NCBI RefSeq assembly: GCF_011758745.1
Contig: NZ_JAANOV010000001.1
Coordinates: 1,612,001 to 1,676,000, forward strand
Direction: 5' to 3'
Source: Amycolatopsis granulosa
Lineage (GTDB): Bacteria > Actinomycetota > Actinomycetes > Mycobacteriales > Pseudonocardiaceae
DNA length: 64,000 nucleotides
The notes beneath the pieces are model-generated. The model had not been told where the DNA came from. It did not search any database and saw nothing but the letters and a program-made list of their open reading frames with translations. Shown here one piece after another: positions 8,002 through 16,717 of this stretch (position 1 is its first letter; every line of letters starts with the position of its first letter). The translations under genes were made by a program, and so were the position numbers.

Positions 8002-8577
8002 TCAGCCGGCGTGGATCAGCTCGACCTCGAGCTCCAGGTCGATCTCCCGCGACACCAGCAGGCCGCCCTTGGCCAGCGGCATGTTCCAGGTCAGCCCCCA
8101 GTCTTCGCGGTTGATCCGGCCGCGGGCGGAGAACACCGCGCGGTGGTTGTCCCACGGGTCCTGCGCGTAGCCGAGGTAGTCGACCGTCAGGGTGACCGGC
8201 TTCGTCACGCCCTTGATCGTCAGGTCGCCGGTCATCGAGCCGCCGTTGCCCTCCCAGTGGACGCCGGTGGACACGAAGGTGGCGACCGGGTTGCTCTCCA
8301 CGTCGAAGAAGTCGGCCGAGCGCAGGTGGTCGTCCCGGGCCTGGTCGCCGCTGTTCACCGACGCCATCTCGATGGTCACGGAGATTCTGCTGTCCGCGGG
8401 GTCTTCCGCGACCTCCACCGCGCCGTCCACGGCGGTGAACCGGCCGCGGACCTTGGTGAGCATGAAGTGCCGGCCGACGAAGGCGACCTCGGCGTGCCCC
8501 GGGTCGATCCGCCACGTGCCGGCGGCCGGCAGCTCCACGCCGTCCACGACACGGGTGGGGATCAGTGATTCGGTCAT
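8002..8577 (-). CDS. YceI-family lipid-binding protein
   Basis: This 191-residue protein starts at the ATG at 8577, behind AAAGGGG. It shows the YceI beta-barrel pattern: GTWRIDPGHAEVAFVGRHFMLTKVRGRF near the N-terminus, FDVESNPVATFVST, and GDLTIKGVTKPVTL. The lipocalin-like barrel of this family binds long isoprenoid or fatty-acid chains. No signal peptide is seen, so a cytoplasmic location is likely. It is transcribed divergently from a MarR gene, and the 82-bp gap contains a perfect palindrome, so MarR control is the obvious inference. Confidence 0.9.
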   Translation of the reverse strand: MTESLIPTRVVDGVELPAAGTWRIDPGHAEVAFVGRHFMLTKVRGRFTAVDGAVEVAEDPADSRISVTIEMASVNSGDQARDDHLRSADFFDVESNPVATFVSTGVHWEGNGGSMTGDLTIKGVTKPVTLTVDYLGYAQDPWDNHRAVFSARGRINREDWGLTWNMPLAKGGLLVSREIDLELEVELIHAG

Positions 8578-8624
8578 TGGGAACTCGCCCCTTTCTGGGT
8601 GTCTCGTACTCCTCGACCATATAT

Positions 8625-8640
8625 GTGCGTGCGCACGCAC
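8625..8640. promoter_or_regulatory. Perfect 16-bp palindrome, probable MarR operator
   Basis: GTGCGTGCGCACGCAC reads identically on both strands. It lies centrally between the divergent yceI and marR starts (47 bp and 20 bp away), directly beside the AT-rich CATATATG that could serve as a -10 on either strand. MarR dimers typically bind palindromes of this size. The assignment rests on position and symmetry. Confidence 0.72.
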
Positions 8641-8659
8641 GCAATGCTATGCTCCGGTC

Positions 8660-9151
8660 ATGGGCACGAAAGACGAGAGCGGCCTGCAAGCCTGGCGGGC
8701 CATGCTGCTGGCGTCCAATGCCGCGCTGCGCGCCATCGACGCGGACCTGACCAGGAGCGGCACCATCCCGCTCACCTGGTACGACGTGTTGCTGGAGCTG
8801 AACGCGGGCCCCGAGCGACGGCTGCGGATGAACGACCTGGCCGAACGGGTCGTGCTCAGCCGGACCCGGGTGAGCCGGCTGGTGGACGAGATGGTGCTGG
8901 CCGGGCTGGTGACCAAGGTCCGCGACGAGGCGGACCGCCGGGTCGTGCGGGCGGCCATGACCGATGAGGGCGTGCGGGCCTTCCGCGCCACCGCCCCGCA
9001 GTACCTGCGCGGCATCGAACAGCACTTCTCGCAGTACCTCACCGACGAGGAGAAGAAGGTCATGGCAACCGCGCTGCAGCGGGTCCGGGAGGCACACGGG
9101 TGCGTGATCGCCACGCCGGATTCCCTGCGGCGCAACGGAAGGAACAACTGA
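8660..9151 (+). CDS. MarR-family transcriptional regulator
   Basis: This 163-residue winged-helix regulator has a recognition helix in MNDLAERVVLSRTRVSRLVDEMVLAG (about residues 56-81) and the MarR wing DEADRRVVRAAMTDEG. The flanking helices would form the dimer and ligand pocket. MarR proteins repress and are released by phenolic, lipophilic or oxidising ligands. It heads an operon with 1-4 nt overlaps into two DsbA-fold proteins and a PPOX-type flavoprotein, so it probably controls those and the divergent yceI through the palindrome at 8625-8640. Confidence 0.92.
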   Translation: MGTKDESGLQAWRAMLLASNAALRAIDADLTRSGTIPLTWYDVLLELNAGPERRLRMNDLAERVVLSRTRVSRLVDEMVLAGLVTKVRDEADRRVVRAAMTDEGVRAFRATAPQYLRGIEQHFSQYLTDEEKKVMATALQRVREAHGCVIATPDSLRRNGRNN

Positions 9152-9873
9152 TGATCCAGTCGGTCGACGTCGCCCCGGGTGATCCCCGGCTACCCGCAGC
9201 GCCGAACGTGATCGTGGTCTATTCGGACCTCAACTGCTCGTTCGCCCACGTCGCCGTGCACCGGCTGCACGAGACGCGGGCACGGCTCGGGCTCACCCGC
9301 ACGGTGCACTTCGACCACCGCGCCTTCCCGCTCGAACTGTTCAACCTCGGGGTCAACGAGCGGCCCGGGGTCGACTCCGAGGTCGCCGTGCTCGGTGCGC
9401 TGGAGCCGGACGCCGGATGGCAGCTGTGGCAGGAGAAGGACTGGCGGTATCCGGTGACCATGCTCCCGGCGCTGGAGGCCGTGCAGGCCGCCAAGCACCA
9501 GGGCCTGCCCGTCGCGGAACGGCTCGACCGCGCGCTGCGGAAGGCGTTCTGGGCGCAGAGCCGGTGCATCTCGCTGCGCAACGTGATCCTGGACGTGGCG
9601 GCCGAGACCGGCGTGGTGGACGTGACCGACCTCGCCCGGCGGCTCGACCGCGGCGAGGCCCGCGCGGCGGTGCTCGATCAGTTCGAGTCGGCACGCGACG
9701 ACCGGGTCGTCTGCAGCCCCCACCTGTTCCTGGCCGACGGCACGAACGTGGCCAATCCCGGTGTCACGGCGCGCTGGGTGAACGGTGAGTTCGGCGTCGG
9801 CTTCCCGGTGATCGACTCGGACGAGCCGGACATCTACCCGACGCTGCTGGAGAAGGCGGCGAGCCTGGCATGA
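9151..9873 (+). CDS. DsbA/2-hydroxychromene-2-carboxylate-isomerase-family protein (first copy)
   Basis: This 240-residue thioredoxin-fold protein of the DsbA superfamily has an N-terminal strand VIVVYSDLNCSFAHVAVHRL with a single cysteine at the active-site position instead of CxxC. It has a long helical insertion and a C-terminal GVTARWVNGEFGVGFPVI. Lone-cysteine members of this family act as thiol-adduct isomerases or dehalogenase-like enzymes that use a low-molecular-weight thiol. No signal peptide is present. Its ATG overlaps the marR stop (TGATG). It is a paralogue of the protein at 10343-11044. Confidence 0.85.
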   Translation: MIQSVDVAPGDPRLPAAPNVIVVYSDLNCSFAHVAVHRLHETRARLGLTRTVHFDHRAFPLELFNLGVNERPGVDSEVAVLGALEPDAGWQLWQEKDWRYPVTMLPALEAVQAAKHQGLPVAERLDRALRKAFWAQSRCISLRNVILDVAAETGVVDVTDLARRLDRGEARAAVLDQFESARDDRVVCSPHLFLADGTNVANPGVTARWVNGEFGVGFPVIDSDEPDIYPTLLEKAASLA

Positions 9874-10346
9874 CCACGACCGCTGACGGCCTCCGGCTGG
9901 TGGCCGAACTCGCCGCGCCGGAGCGGTGGCTCGCCGTGCTGGTGACCGCCCGGCCCAGCGGCCGGCCGGCCGTCTCCGTGGTGAACGCGGGAATCCTGCC
10001 CCACCCGGTGACCGGTGAGACCGTGGTCGCGTTCGTCTCGCGCGGCCGCACCAGAAAGCTCGCCAACCTGCGCGAGCGTCCACACGCGACGCTCGTGTTC
10101 CGGTCCGGCTGGGAGTGGGTATCGGTGTCCGGCCCGGTGGAGCTGGCCGGACCCGACGACGACCTGCCCGGCCTGCCGGACCTGCGCACCCTGCTCCGCG
10201 ACATCTACGCCGCCGCCGGCGGGGTGCACCCGGACCTGGACGAATACGACCGGGCGATGGCCGAGGACCGCCGCACCGCGGTGCTCCTGCGGCCGGAGCG
10301 CTTCACCACCAACCCACCTGGCACCGAACACAAGGAACCGGAATGA
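9870..10346 (+). CDS. PPOX-class (split beta-barrel) flavin/F420-binding protein
   Basis: This 158-residue protein has the split beta-barrel plan: WLAVLVTARPSGRPAVSVVNAGI, then VAFVSRGRTRKLANLRERPHATLVF, then GWEWVSVSGPVEL. It belongs to the pyridoxamine-oxidase-like superfamily. Many actinobacterial members bind coenzyme F420 or FMN and reduce or oxidise small molecules. It overlaps both neighbours by 4 nt (ATGA), so the three proteins are made together. A related protein lies at 45202-45645 with the same VVNAG and RGWxW motifs. The cofactor is not provable here. Confidence 0.85.
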   Translation: MTTTADGLRLVAELAAPERWLAVLVTARPSGRPAVSVVNAGILPHPVTGETVVAFVSRGRTRKLANLRERPHATLVFRSGWEWVSVSGPVELAGPDDDLPGLPDLRTLLRDIYAAAGGVHPDLDEYDRAMAEDRRTAVLLRPERFTTNPPGTEHKEPE

Positions 10347-11044
10347 CCAACGCACCGTCCACCGTCCACCGTCCCGCGGCCGCCCCGGGCACCATCCAGG
10401 TCTGGTCGGACCTGCTCTGCCCGTTCGCGCACGTCGCCCTGCACCGCCTCCGGGTGGCCCGCGACCGGCTGGGCCTGCAGGACCAGGTCCGGATCGACCA
10501 CCACGCGTTCCCGCTGGAGCTGTTCAACGGTCCGCACCCGCGGCCGGGTACCGACAGCGAGGCCGTGGGTCTCGGCGCGATCGAACCGGCGGCCGGGTTC
10601 CGCCTGTGGACCGCGGCGGACTGGCTGTACCCGAACACCGTGCTGCTCGCCAACGAGGCGGTGGCCGCGGCCAAGGCGCAGGGCCTGGGCCCGGCCGAGG
10701 ACCTGGACCGCGCGCTGCGCCGGGCGTTCTGGGTGGACAACCGCACGATCGGCCACCGCACGGTGATCCTGGAGATCGCCGCCGAGACCGGCACGGTCGA
10801 CGTCGGCGCGCTCACCGAGGCGCTCGACACGGGCCGGCACCGCGCGGACGTGATGGCGGACTACGCGGTCGCGCAGACCGACGAGGTGAACGGCAGTCCG
10901 CACCTGTTCACCGCGGACGGCACCGGGGTGCACAACCCGGGCATCGCGGTGCACTGGGAAGGCCCGTGGGCCTCCGGTTTCCCGGTGGTGGACGCCCACG
11001 ACGCGGACTGGGCCGACGCCCTGCTGAAGAAGGCGGCGGAGTAG
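10343..11044 (+). CDS. DsbA-family protein (second copy)
   Basis: This 233-residue paralogue of the 9151-9873 product has the active-site strand IQVWSDLLCPFAHVALHRL, again with one cysteine (CPFA) and no partner at CxxC. AFPLELFN, RALRRAFWVDNR and SPHLFTADGTGVHNPG are shared nearly word for word with the first copy. It is the last gene of the marR operon, coupled by an ATGA overlap and preceded by AAGGAAC. Two diverged copies kept around one flavoprotein suggest a heteromeric or two-step use. Confidence 0.85.
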   Translation: MTNAPSTVHRPAAAPGTIQVWSDLLCPFAHVALHRLRVARDRLGLQDQVRIDHHAFPLELFNGPHPRPGTDSEAVGLGAIEPAAGFRLWTAADWLYPNTVLLANEAVAAAKAQGLGPAEDLDRALRRAFWVDNRTIGHRTVILEIAAETGTVDVGALTEALDTGRHRADVMADYAVAQTDEVNGSPHLFTADGTGVHNPGIAVHWEGPWASGFPVVDAHDADWADALLKKAAE

Positions 11045-11060
11045 CCCTGATGGCCGCGCG

Positions 11061-11083
11061 GCCTGCCGGCGAACACGGCAGGC
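11061..11083. terminator. Bidirectional hairpin between convergent operons
   Basis: GCCTGCCG (11061-11068) pairs with CGGCAGGC (11076-11083) around a 7-nt loop. It is placed between the stop of the second DsbA-like gene and the stop of sdaA. Confidence 0.65.
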
Positions 11084-11098
11084 AGGCCGCCGGTCCGG

Positions 11099-12454
11099 TC
11101 AGCACTCGATCACGTTCACCGCCAGTCCGCCGCGCGCGGTTTCCTTGTACTTGACGTGCATGTCGCGCCCGGTGTCGCGCATGGTCTTGATCGCCTTGTC
11201 CAGGCTCACCACGTGGCTGCCGGTGCCGCGCAGCGCGATCCGGGCGGCGCTGATCGCCTTCACCGAGGCGATCGCGTTGCGCTCGATGCACGGGATCTGC
11301 ACGAGACCACCCACCGGATCGCAGGTGAGGCCCAGGTTGTGCTCGATGCCGATCTCGGCCGCGTTCTCCACCTGCCGGGGGCTGCCGCCGAGGACTTCGC
11401 ACAGGCCCGCCGCGGCCATCGCGCACGCGGATCCGACCTCGCCCTGGCAGCCGACCTCCGCGCCGGAGATCGACGCGTTCTGCTTGACCAGGATGCCGAC
11501 CGCCGCCGCGGTGAGCAGGAACCGCACGATGCCGTCGTCGCCGGCGCCCGCCACGAAACGCGTGTAGTAGTGCAGGACCGCGGGGATGATGCCCGCCGCA
11601 CCGTTCGTCGGCGCGGTGACGACGCGGCCGCCCGCGGCGTTCTCCTCGTTGACGGCGAGGGCGAACAGGGTGACCCAGTCCATCACGTCCAGCGGATCCC
11701 GCGCGCCCTGCCCGGAGGTGAGTTCGCGGAACAGTCCGGGCGCCCGGCGCGGCACCCGCAGACCTCCCGGCAGCACCCCTTCCCCATGACAGCCCGCCCG
11801 CACACAGCCGGCCATGACACGCCAGATGTGCAGCAGCCCGTCCCGCACCTGGCGTTCGGTCCGCCACGCCAGTTCGTTGGCGAGCATGACGTCGCTGATC
11901 CGCAGCCCGCGCTCGGCGCAGATCCGGAGCAGGTCGGCGGCCGTGGCGAACGGGTACCGCACGGGCGTGGTGTCGGCCACGATGCGATCCGCCCCGGCCG
12001 CGTGCTCGTCCACCACGAAACCGCCGCCCACCGAGTAGTAGGTGCGCTCCCGCAGGACCTCGCCGCCGGCTCCGCGGGCGGTGAACGTCATGCCGTTGGG
12101 GTGGACGGGCAGGGACTTCCGGCGGTGCAGCACCACCTCGACACCGGCGTCGTGCACCCCGTTGAGCGTCACGGCGCCCCGCTCCCGCACACGCGCGGCC
12201 CGGGCTTCCGCGGTGCGCGTGTCCACGGTGGCGGGATCTTCGCCCAGCAGACCGAGCAGGACCGCTTTCTCCGACCCGTGGCCGTGCCCGGTCGCCCCCA
12301 GCGACCCGAACAGTTCCACCCGCACCAGCTCGGGCAGCAGCCCCTCCCCCGTCAGACCGTCCGCGAACCGCTTGGCCGCCCGCATCGGTCCCACCGTGTG
12401 CGAGGACGACGGGCCGATTCCGCGGGTGTAGAGGTCGAACGCACTCAGTGCCAC
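11099..12454 (-). CDS. sdaA: L-serine ammonia-lyase (serine dehydratase), single-chain Fe-S type
   Basis: This 451-residue protein has the usual length of the fused alpha/beta iron-sulfur serine dehydratase that turns L-serine into pyruvate and ammonia. The N-terminal half has [19 protein letters not shown]. The C-terminal catalytic half has [29 protein letters not shown] and PCIERNA, whose cysteines supply the [4Fe-4S] ligands, and it ends in an invariant-type C-terminal Cys (VIEC). The start is GTG 12454, behind GAGGG, 10 nt after glyA ends. It is the last gene of the riboswitch-led gcvH-glyA-sdaA operon and drains serine made by GlyA. Confidence 0.95.
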   Translation of the reverse strand: MALSAFDLYTRGIGPSSSHTVGPMRAAKRFADGLTGEGLLPELVRVELFGSLGATGHGHGSEKAVLLGLLGEDPATVDTRTAEARAARVRERGAVTLNGVHDAGVEVVLHRRKSLPVHPNGMTFTARGAGGEVLRERTYYSVGGGFVVDEHAAGADRIVADTTPVRYPFATAADLLRICAERGLRISDVMLANELAWRTERQVRDGLLHIWRVMAGCVRAGCHGEGVLPGGLRVPRRAPGLFRELTSGQGARDPLDVMDWVTLFALAVNEENAAGGRVVTAPTNGAAGIIPAVLHYYTRFVAGAGDDGIVRFLLTAAAVGILVKQNASISGAEVGCQGEVGSACAMAAAGLCEVLGGSPRQVENAAEIGIEHNLGLTCDPVGGLVQIPCIERNAIASVKAISAARIALRGTGSHVVSLDKAIKTMRDTGRDMHVKYKETARGGLAVNVIEC

Positions 12455-12464
12455 CGCGCGGCCC

Positions 12465-13736
12465 TCACATCTCCGGGTAGAGCGGGAACTTCGCCGCCAG
12501 CGCCGCCACCCGGGCACGCAACCCGGGCAGCACATCCTCCGGCGCGGACGTGACGAGCGCCGTCGCGATGACGTCGGCGACCTCGGCGAACTCCGGCGCG
12601 CCGAAGCCGCGCGTGGCGAGCGCGGGCGTGCCGATCCGCACTCCCGACGACACCATCGGCGGACGCGGGTCGAAGGGCACCGCGTTGCGGTTCACGGTGA
12701 TGCCGGCCGCGTGCAGCCGGTCCTCGGCCTGGCGCCCGTCGAGCGCCGAGTGCCGCAGGTCCACCACCACGAGGTGGACCTGTGTGCCGCCGGTGAGGAC
12801 CGAGATCCCGGCCTGCCGGACGTCGTCGGCGAGCAGCCGGCGGGCGATGAGGCGGGCACCCTCGAGGGTGCGGCGCTGCCGGTCGCGGAACTCTTCGGTC
12901 CCGGCCAGTCTGAACGCCACCGCCTTCGCCGCGATCACGTGCTCGAGCGGACCGCCCTGCTGCCCCGGGAAGACCGCCGAGTCGATGCGTTTGGCCAGCG
13001 CCGCGTCGTCGGTGAGGATCACGCCGCCGCGCGGGCCGCCGAGGGTCTTGTGGGTCGTGGTGGTGACGACGTCGGCGTGCGGCACCGGGCTGGGGTGCAG
13101 GCCGGCCGCCACGAGCCCGGCGAAGTGCGCCATGTCCACCATCAGGCGGGCGCCGACGTCGTCGGCGATGCGGCGGAACGCGGCGAAGTCCAGGTGCAGC
13201 GGGTAGGCCGACCAGCCGGCCACGATGAGCTTCGGGCGGTGCTCGGCCGCCAGCCGCTCGACCTCGGCCAGGTCCAGCCGGAAATCGGTGTCGCGAACGT
13301 GGTAGGCCACGACCCGGTAGAGCCGGCCGCTGAAGTTCGCCCGCATCCCGTGCGTCAGGTGCCCGCCGTGCGCCAGGTCGAGGCCGAGCACGGTGTCACC
13401 GGGTTCGAGCATCGCGAACATGGCCGCCGCGTTGGCCTGTGCCCCGGAATGCGGCTGGACGTTGGCGAAACGGGATCCGAACAGTTGCTTCACCCGGTCG
13501 ATGGCCAGGCGTTCCACGGTGTCGACGTGCTCGCAGCCGCCGTAGTAGCGACGGCCGGGATAACCCTCGGCGTACTTGTTGGTCAGGACCGAGCCCTGCG
13601 CCTGCATCACCGCCACCGGCGCGAAGTTCTCGCTCGCGATCAGCTCGAGGGTGTGCCGCTGACGGTCGAGCTCGGACGTCACCGCGGCGTGCACCTCGGG
13701 GTCCACTTCGGACAGCGGGAGGTCGTGTGTGCCCAT
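12465..13736 (-). CDS. glyA: Serine hydroxymethyltransferase
   Basis: This 423-residue PLP enzyme interconverts glycine plus methylene-tetrahydrofolate with serine plus tetrahydrofolate. The N-terminal [19 protein letters not shown] and [17 protein letters not shown], and the PLP lysine in [14 protein letters not shown] (near residue 229), are all intact. Its ATG overlaps the gcvH stop as TGATG. Because this copy sits behind a glycine riboswitch and before sdaA, it is probably a dedicated glycine-clearing SHMT rather than the only biosynthetic copy of the cell. A second glyA elsewhere is expected but not visible. Confidence 0.96.
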   Translation of the reverse strand: MGTHDLPLSEVDPEVHAAVTSELDRQRHTLELIASENFAPVAVMQAQGSVLTNKYAEGYPGRRYYGGCEHVDTVERLAIDRVKQLFGSRFANVQPHSGAQANAAAMFAMLEPGDTVLGLDLAHGGHLTHGMRANFSGRLYRVVAYHVRDTDFRLDLAEVERLAAEHRPKLIVAGWSAYPLHLDFAAFRRIADDVGARLMVDMAHFAGLVAAGLHPSPVPHADVVTTTTHKTLGGPRGGVILTDDAALAKRIDSAVFPGQQGGPLEHVIAAKAVAFRLAGTEEFRDRQRRTLEGARLIARRLLADDVRQAGISVLTGGTQVHLVVVDLRHSALDGRQAEDRLHAAGITVNRNAVPFDPRPPMVSSGVRIGTPALATRGFGAPEFAEVADVIATALVTSAPEDVLPGLRARVAALAAKFPLYPEM

Positions 13737-14110
13737 CAGGCACCGCCGGTGCGCGCCAGGTAGGCGGCCGCATCGAGCAGGTCGCCCACCGCGGTGACCT
13801 TCATCCGGAACAGCCAGCCCTCGCCGAACGGGTCGGTGTTGAGCAGACCGGGGTCGGCGGTGACCTTCGCGTTGACCTCGACGACCTCGCCGTCCACCGG
13901 CGCGTAGAGCTCGCTGACCGATTTGGTGCTCTCGATCTCACCGCACGGACGGCCCGCCGTGACGGTGCTGCCGGCGGCGGGGAGATCCAGGTACACCACG
14001 TCGCCGAGGGCGTCCGCGGCGAACGCGGTGATCCCGACGGTGGCGGTGTCCCCGTCGAGGTCGAGCCACTCGTGCTCGGCGGTGTACTTCAGCTCGGCCG
14101 GAACGGACAC
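13736..14110 (-). CDS. gcvH: Glycine cleavage system H protein
   Basis: This 124-residue lipoyl carrier protein shuttles the aminomethyl group between the P, T and L proteins of the glycine cleavage system. [13 protein letters not shown] starts the domain, and the lipoylated lysine lies in [15 protein letters not shown] start it at GTG 14110 rather than ATG 14116 because GAGGAG then has a proper 6-nt spacing, whereas it abuts the ATG directly; the family also starts with SVPxELxYTxEHEW. P and T genes are not in the window. It is the first gene behind the glycine riboswitch. Confidence 0.95.
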   Translation of the reverse strand: MSVPAELKYTAEHEWLDLDGDTATVGITAFAADALGDVVYLDLPAAGSTVTAGRPCGEIESTKSVSELYAPVDGEVVEVNAKVTADPGLLNTDPFGEGWLFRMKVTAVGDLLDAAAYLARTGGA

Positions 14111-14291
14111 GGGCATCTCCTCGGCTGATCGGGCCCGCACGGCGGCGGGCGGCATCGGGTCCGGAGTGGACCGTGTGGTGAGCGGGCCGGCGGATCGCGC
14201 GGCGGTCCCGGCACGGGACGTGGAAACGGAGTTCACGGCCAAGAGGCTCCCGGTGTCCGGCACCGCACCGACGCGGCACCACGGCTGGGTG

Positions 14292-14473
14292 GGCCTCCCC
14301 GCTCTGTCATCGATACCTGAGAGCTTCACCGCCGGAGCGGTTTGCACCGTGGGCGCAGGACCGGGTCCTGGCTTTCCAGAGTTCGCCTCGCCGGAGCGGT
14401 GGGGGTGCCTGAGAGATTCTGGGGAGTGTTGCTCCTTCGGCGTCCCGCCCGCGGCGGGAGCTCTCCCGCTCCG
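14292..14473 (-). promoter_or_regulatory. Glycine riboswitch (gcvT type), two-aptamer architecture
   Basis: Read on the minus strand, the leader shows the conserved glycine-aptamer blocks in order. First come GCGGGAGAGC, CCGAAGGAGCAA and CTCTCAGGC (first aptamer, about 14401-14473). Then CTCTGGAAAGC, GGCGGTGAAGCTCTCAGG and GATGACAGAG follow (second aptamer, about 14293-14400). This is the classic actinobacterial gcv leader. It lies about 180 nt upstream of gcvH and should switch on gcvH-glyA-sdaA when glycine is abundant. The block sequence is directly visible; the ON behaviour is known for the class. Confidence 0.93.
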
Positions 14474-14638
14474 GTTCGAATGGCGCGATATGCAGTTTGA
14501 CGGATGCCGAACCTAACGGGACCGGTCCGGGCCGGTCAAGAGGCCGGGCCCGTGGATCAAAAACACCAATTGACCCTTGCTGATATCTCAACCCGAGATT
14601 ACTGTGATCCCACTTACTCGTTCAGAGAAGGAGATCCC

Positions 14639-16717
14639 GTGGCTTCCCGTCCCGATCCCCGACCGGCCGGCTGGCGAGTCGGCGCCGACATCGGCGGCAC
14701 CTTCACCGACGTCATCGCGCTGGGTCCGGCCGGTGACGTCGTCCCGATGAAGGTCCCCTCCACCCCGCCGGACTACGGCGCGGGGGTGGTGTCGGCGACC
14801 ACCGGCGTGCTGGCCGCGGCCGGGGCGCAACCGGAAGCCGTCACCGCCATGCTGCACGGCACCACCGTGGCCACCAACGCGATCCTGGAGATGACCGGTG
14901 TCCGCACCGCGGTCGTCACCACCCGCGGCTTCCGTGACGTGCTGGAGCTCGGCCGGCTGCGGCGGCCGGTGCTCTACGACCTGTCCTGGTCCAAGCCGGT
15001 GCCCCTCGCCCGGCGCCGGCACCGGTACGAACTCGACCAGCGCATCACCGCCGACGGGCGGCTCGATCCGCCGGCCGACGACGACGAGGTCCGCGCCCTG
15101 GCCGCGCGCCTGCGGGCGGCGGAGATCCGGGCGGTGGCCGTGTGCCTGATCAACTCCTACGTCCGGCCCGACGAGGAACGCCGGGTCGCAGAGCTGCTGC
15201 GGGCCGAGCTGCCCGGCGTCTACGTCACCGCGTCGGTCGACGTGTCGCCTCAGCCGCACGAATTCGAGCGCACGAGCACCGCGACCGTCAACGCCTACGT
15301 CGGCCCGGCCGTGCACGGCTACCTCACCCGGCTGGAGGCCGGGCTGCGGGCGGCCGAGGTGACCGCACCGCTGCTGGTCATGCAGTCCAGCGGCGGGCTG
15401 CTGGACGCGGCCTCCGTCGCACAGCGGCCGGTGCAGATCATCGAATCCGGTCCCGCGGCCGGGGTGACCGCGGTGCAGAAGCTGGCCCAGCTGATCGGAC
15501 TGTCCACAGTGGTCGCCTTCGACATGGGCGGGACCACGGCGAAGGCCTCCCTGATCGAGGACGGCGAACCGTTCGTCTCCGCCGACTACGAGGTCGGCGG
15601 CGGGATGAACGTCGCCCGCGGCCTCAGCTCCGGCGCCGGGTACCCGGTGCGCGCGCCCTCGATCGACATCGCCGAGGTCGGATCCGGTGGTGGCAGCATC
15701 ATCTCCGTCGACCCGGCCGGCGCGCTGCACGTGGGTCCCGCCAGCGCCGGTTCGCGGCCCGGCCCGGCCTGCTACGGGCAGGGCGGTGAGCTGCCGACGC
15801 TGACCGACGCCAACGTGACGCTCGGGTACCTCAGCCCGCACGCCCTGGCCGGTGGCCGCGTGCCGGTCCACCCCGACCTGGCCGTGAAGGCGCTGAGCCC
15901 GGTCGCCGAGCAGCTCGGCGACGACGTGGCGGGCACCGCGCGGGGTGCCTACCAGGTGGCGGTGTCGAGTATGACGACCGCGGTCAAGGCGGTGACCAGC
16001 GAACGCGGCCGCGACCCGCGCGAGGCCACCATGGTCGCCTTCGGCGGCGCCGGTCCGCTCTACGCCGCCGCGCTGGCCCGCGAACTGGGCATCTCCACCG
16101 TGATCGTGCCCGTGTACCCGGGCCTGTTCAGCAGCCTGGGCCTGCTCGTCGCCGACACCGAACGGCACGAGCTCACCCCCTACCGGGACGAGTTCGCGCA
16201 GACCAGCGCGCTCGCCGCGGAGTTCGGCCGCCTCGCCGCGAAGGTGACCGACGAGCTGGGGCCGGACGCCGTGGTGGACCGGCTGCTGGACATGCGCTAC
16301 CGCGGGCAGCGGTTCGAACTGCGCATCCGGGTGCCCGACGGTGACCTCACCGGCGACCTGCTCGCCGAGGTGCGGTCGCGGTTCCACGCCGAGCACAAGC
16401 GCACCTACGGCCGGGCCGGCACCGACGAACTGGTCGAGCTGGTCAACCTCCGGGTCCGCGGCCGGGTGCCCACCCCGGTGTCCATCGCCGACGTGCTGAG
16501 CCTGCCCGCCGCCGCCGACCGCGAACCCACCACCCGCGACTGCCGGTTCGCCGAGACCGTGCCGACCCCGGTCGTGGGACGGTCCGCCCTCGGCACCGAA
16601 CCGGTGGCGGGACCGATGGTCATCGAGGACATGGACGCCACCACCCTCGTCCCGCCCGGTGCGCGGGTGCACCGCGACCGGTTCAACAACATCGTGATCA
16701 CCTGGAGTGCCGCATGA
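14639..16717 (+). CDS. hyuA: Hydantoinase/oxoprolinase family protein, subunit A
   Basis: This 692-residue protein starts at GTG 14639, chosen for the AGAAGGAGA site just upstream. The N-terminal WRVGADIGGTFTDVIAL is the ATP-binding phosphate loop of the ASKHA-like Hydant_A fold, with MLHGTTVATNAILE following. The central AFDMGGTTAKASLIEDGEP and VAFGGAGPLYAAALARELGI are also diagnostic. Partnered with subunit B (ATGA overlap), such enzymes use ATP to open hydantoin or 5-oxoproline-type lactam rings or to carboxylate ketones. The pair heads a long catabolic operon. Which substrate it takes cannot be settled; a lactam or hydantoin is favoured by the amide-fold protein and dehydrogenases downstream. 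Confidence 0.92.
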   Translation: MASRPDPRPAGWRVGADIGGTFTDVIALGPAGDVVPMKVPSTPPDYGAGVVSATTGVLAAAGAQPEAVTAMLHGTTVATNAILEMTGVRTAVVTTRGFRDVLELGRLRRPVLYDLSWSKPVPLARRRHRYELDQRITADGRLDPPADDDEVRALAARLRAAEIRAVAVCLINSYVRPDEERRVAELLRAELPGVYVTASVDVSPQPHEFERTSTATVNAYVGPAVHGYLTRLEAGLRAAEVTAPLLVMQSSGGLLDAASVAQRPVQIIESGPAAGVTAVQKLAQLIGLSTVVAFDMGGTTAKASLIEDGEPFVSADYEVGGGMNVARGLSSGAGYPVRAPSIDIAEVGSGGGSIISVDPAGALHVGPASAGSRPGPACYGQGGELPTLTDANVTLGYLSPHALAGGRVPVHPDLAVKALSPVAEQLGDDVAGTARGAYQVAVSSMTTAVKAVTSERGRDPREATMVAFGGAGPLYAAALARELGISTVIVPVYPGLFSSLGLLVADTERHELTPYRDEFAQTSALAAEFGRLAAKVTDELGPDAVVDRLLDMRYRGQRFELRIRVPDGDLTGDLLAEVRSRFHAEHKRTYGRAGTDELVELVNLRVRGRVPTPVSIADVLSLPAAADREPTTRDCRFAETVPTPVVGRSALGTEPVAGPMVIEDMDATTLVPPGARVHRDRFNNIVITWSAA

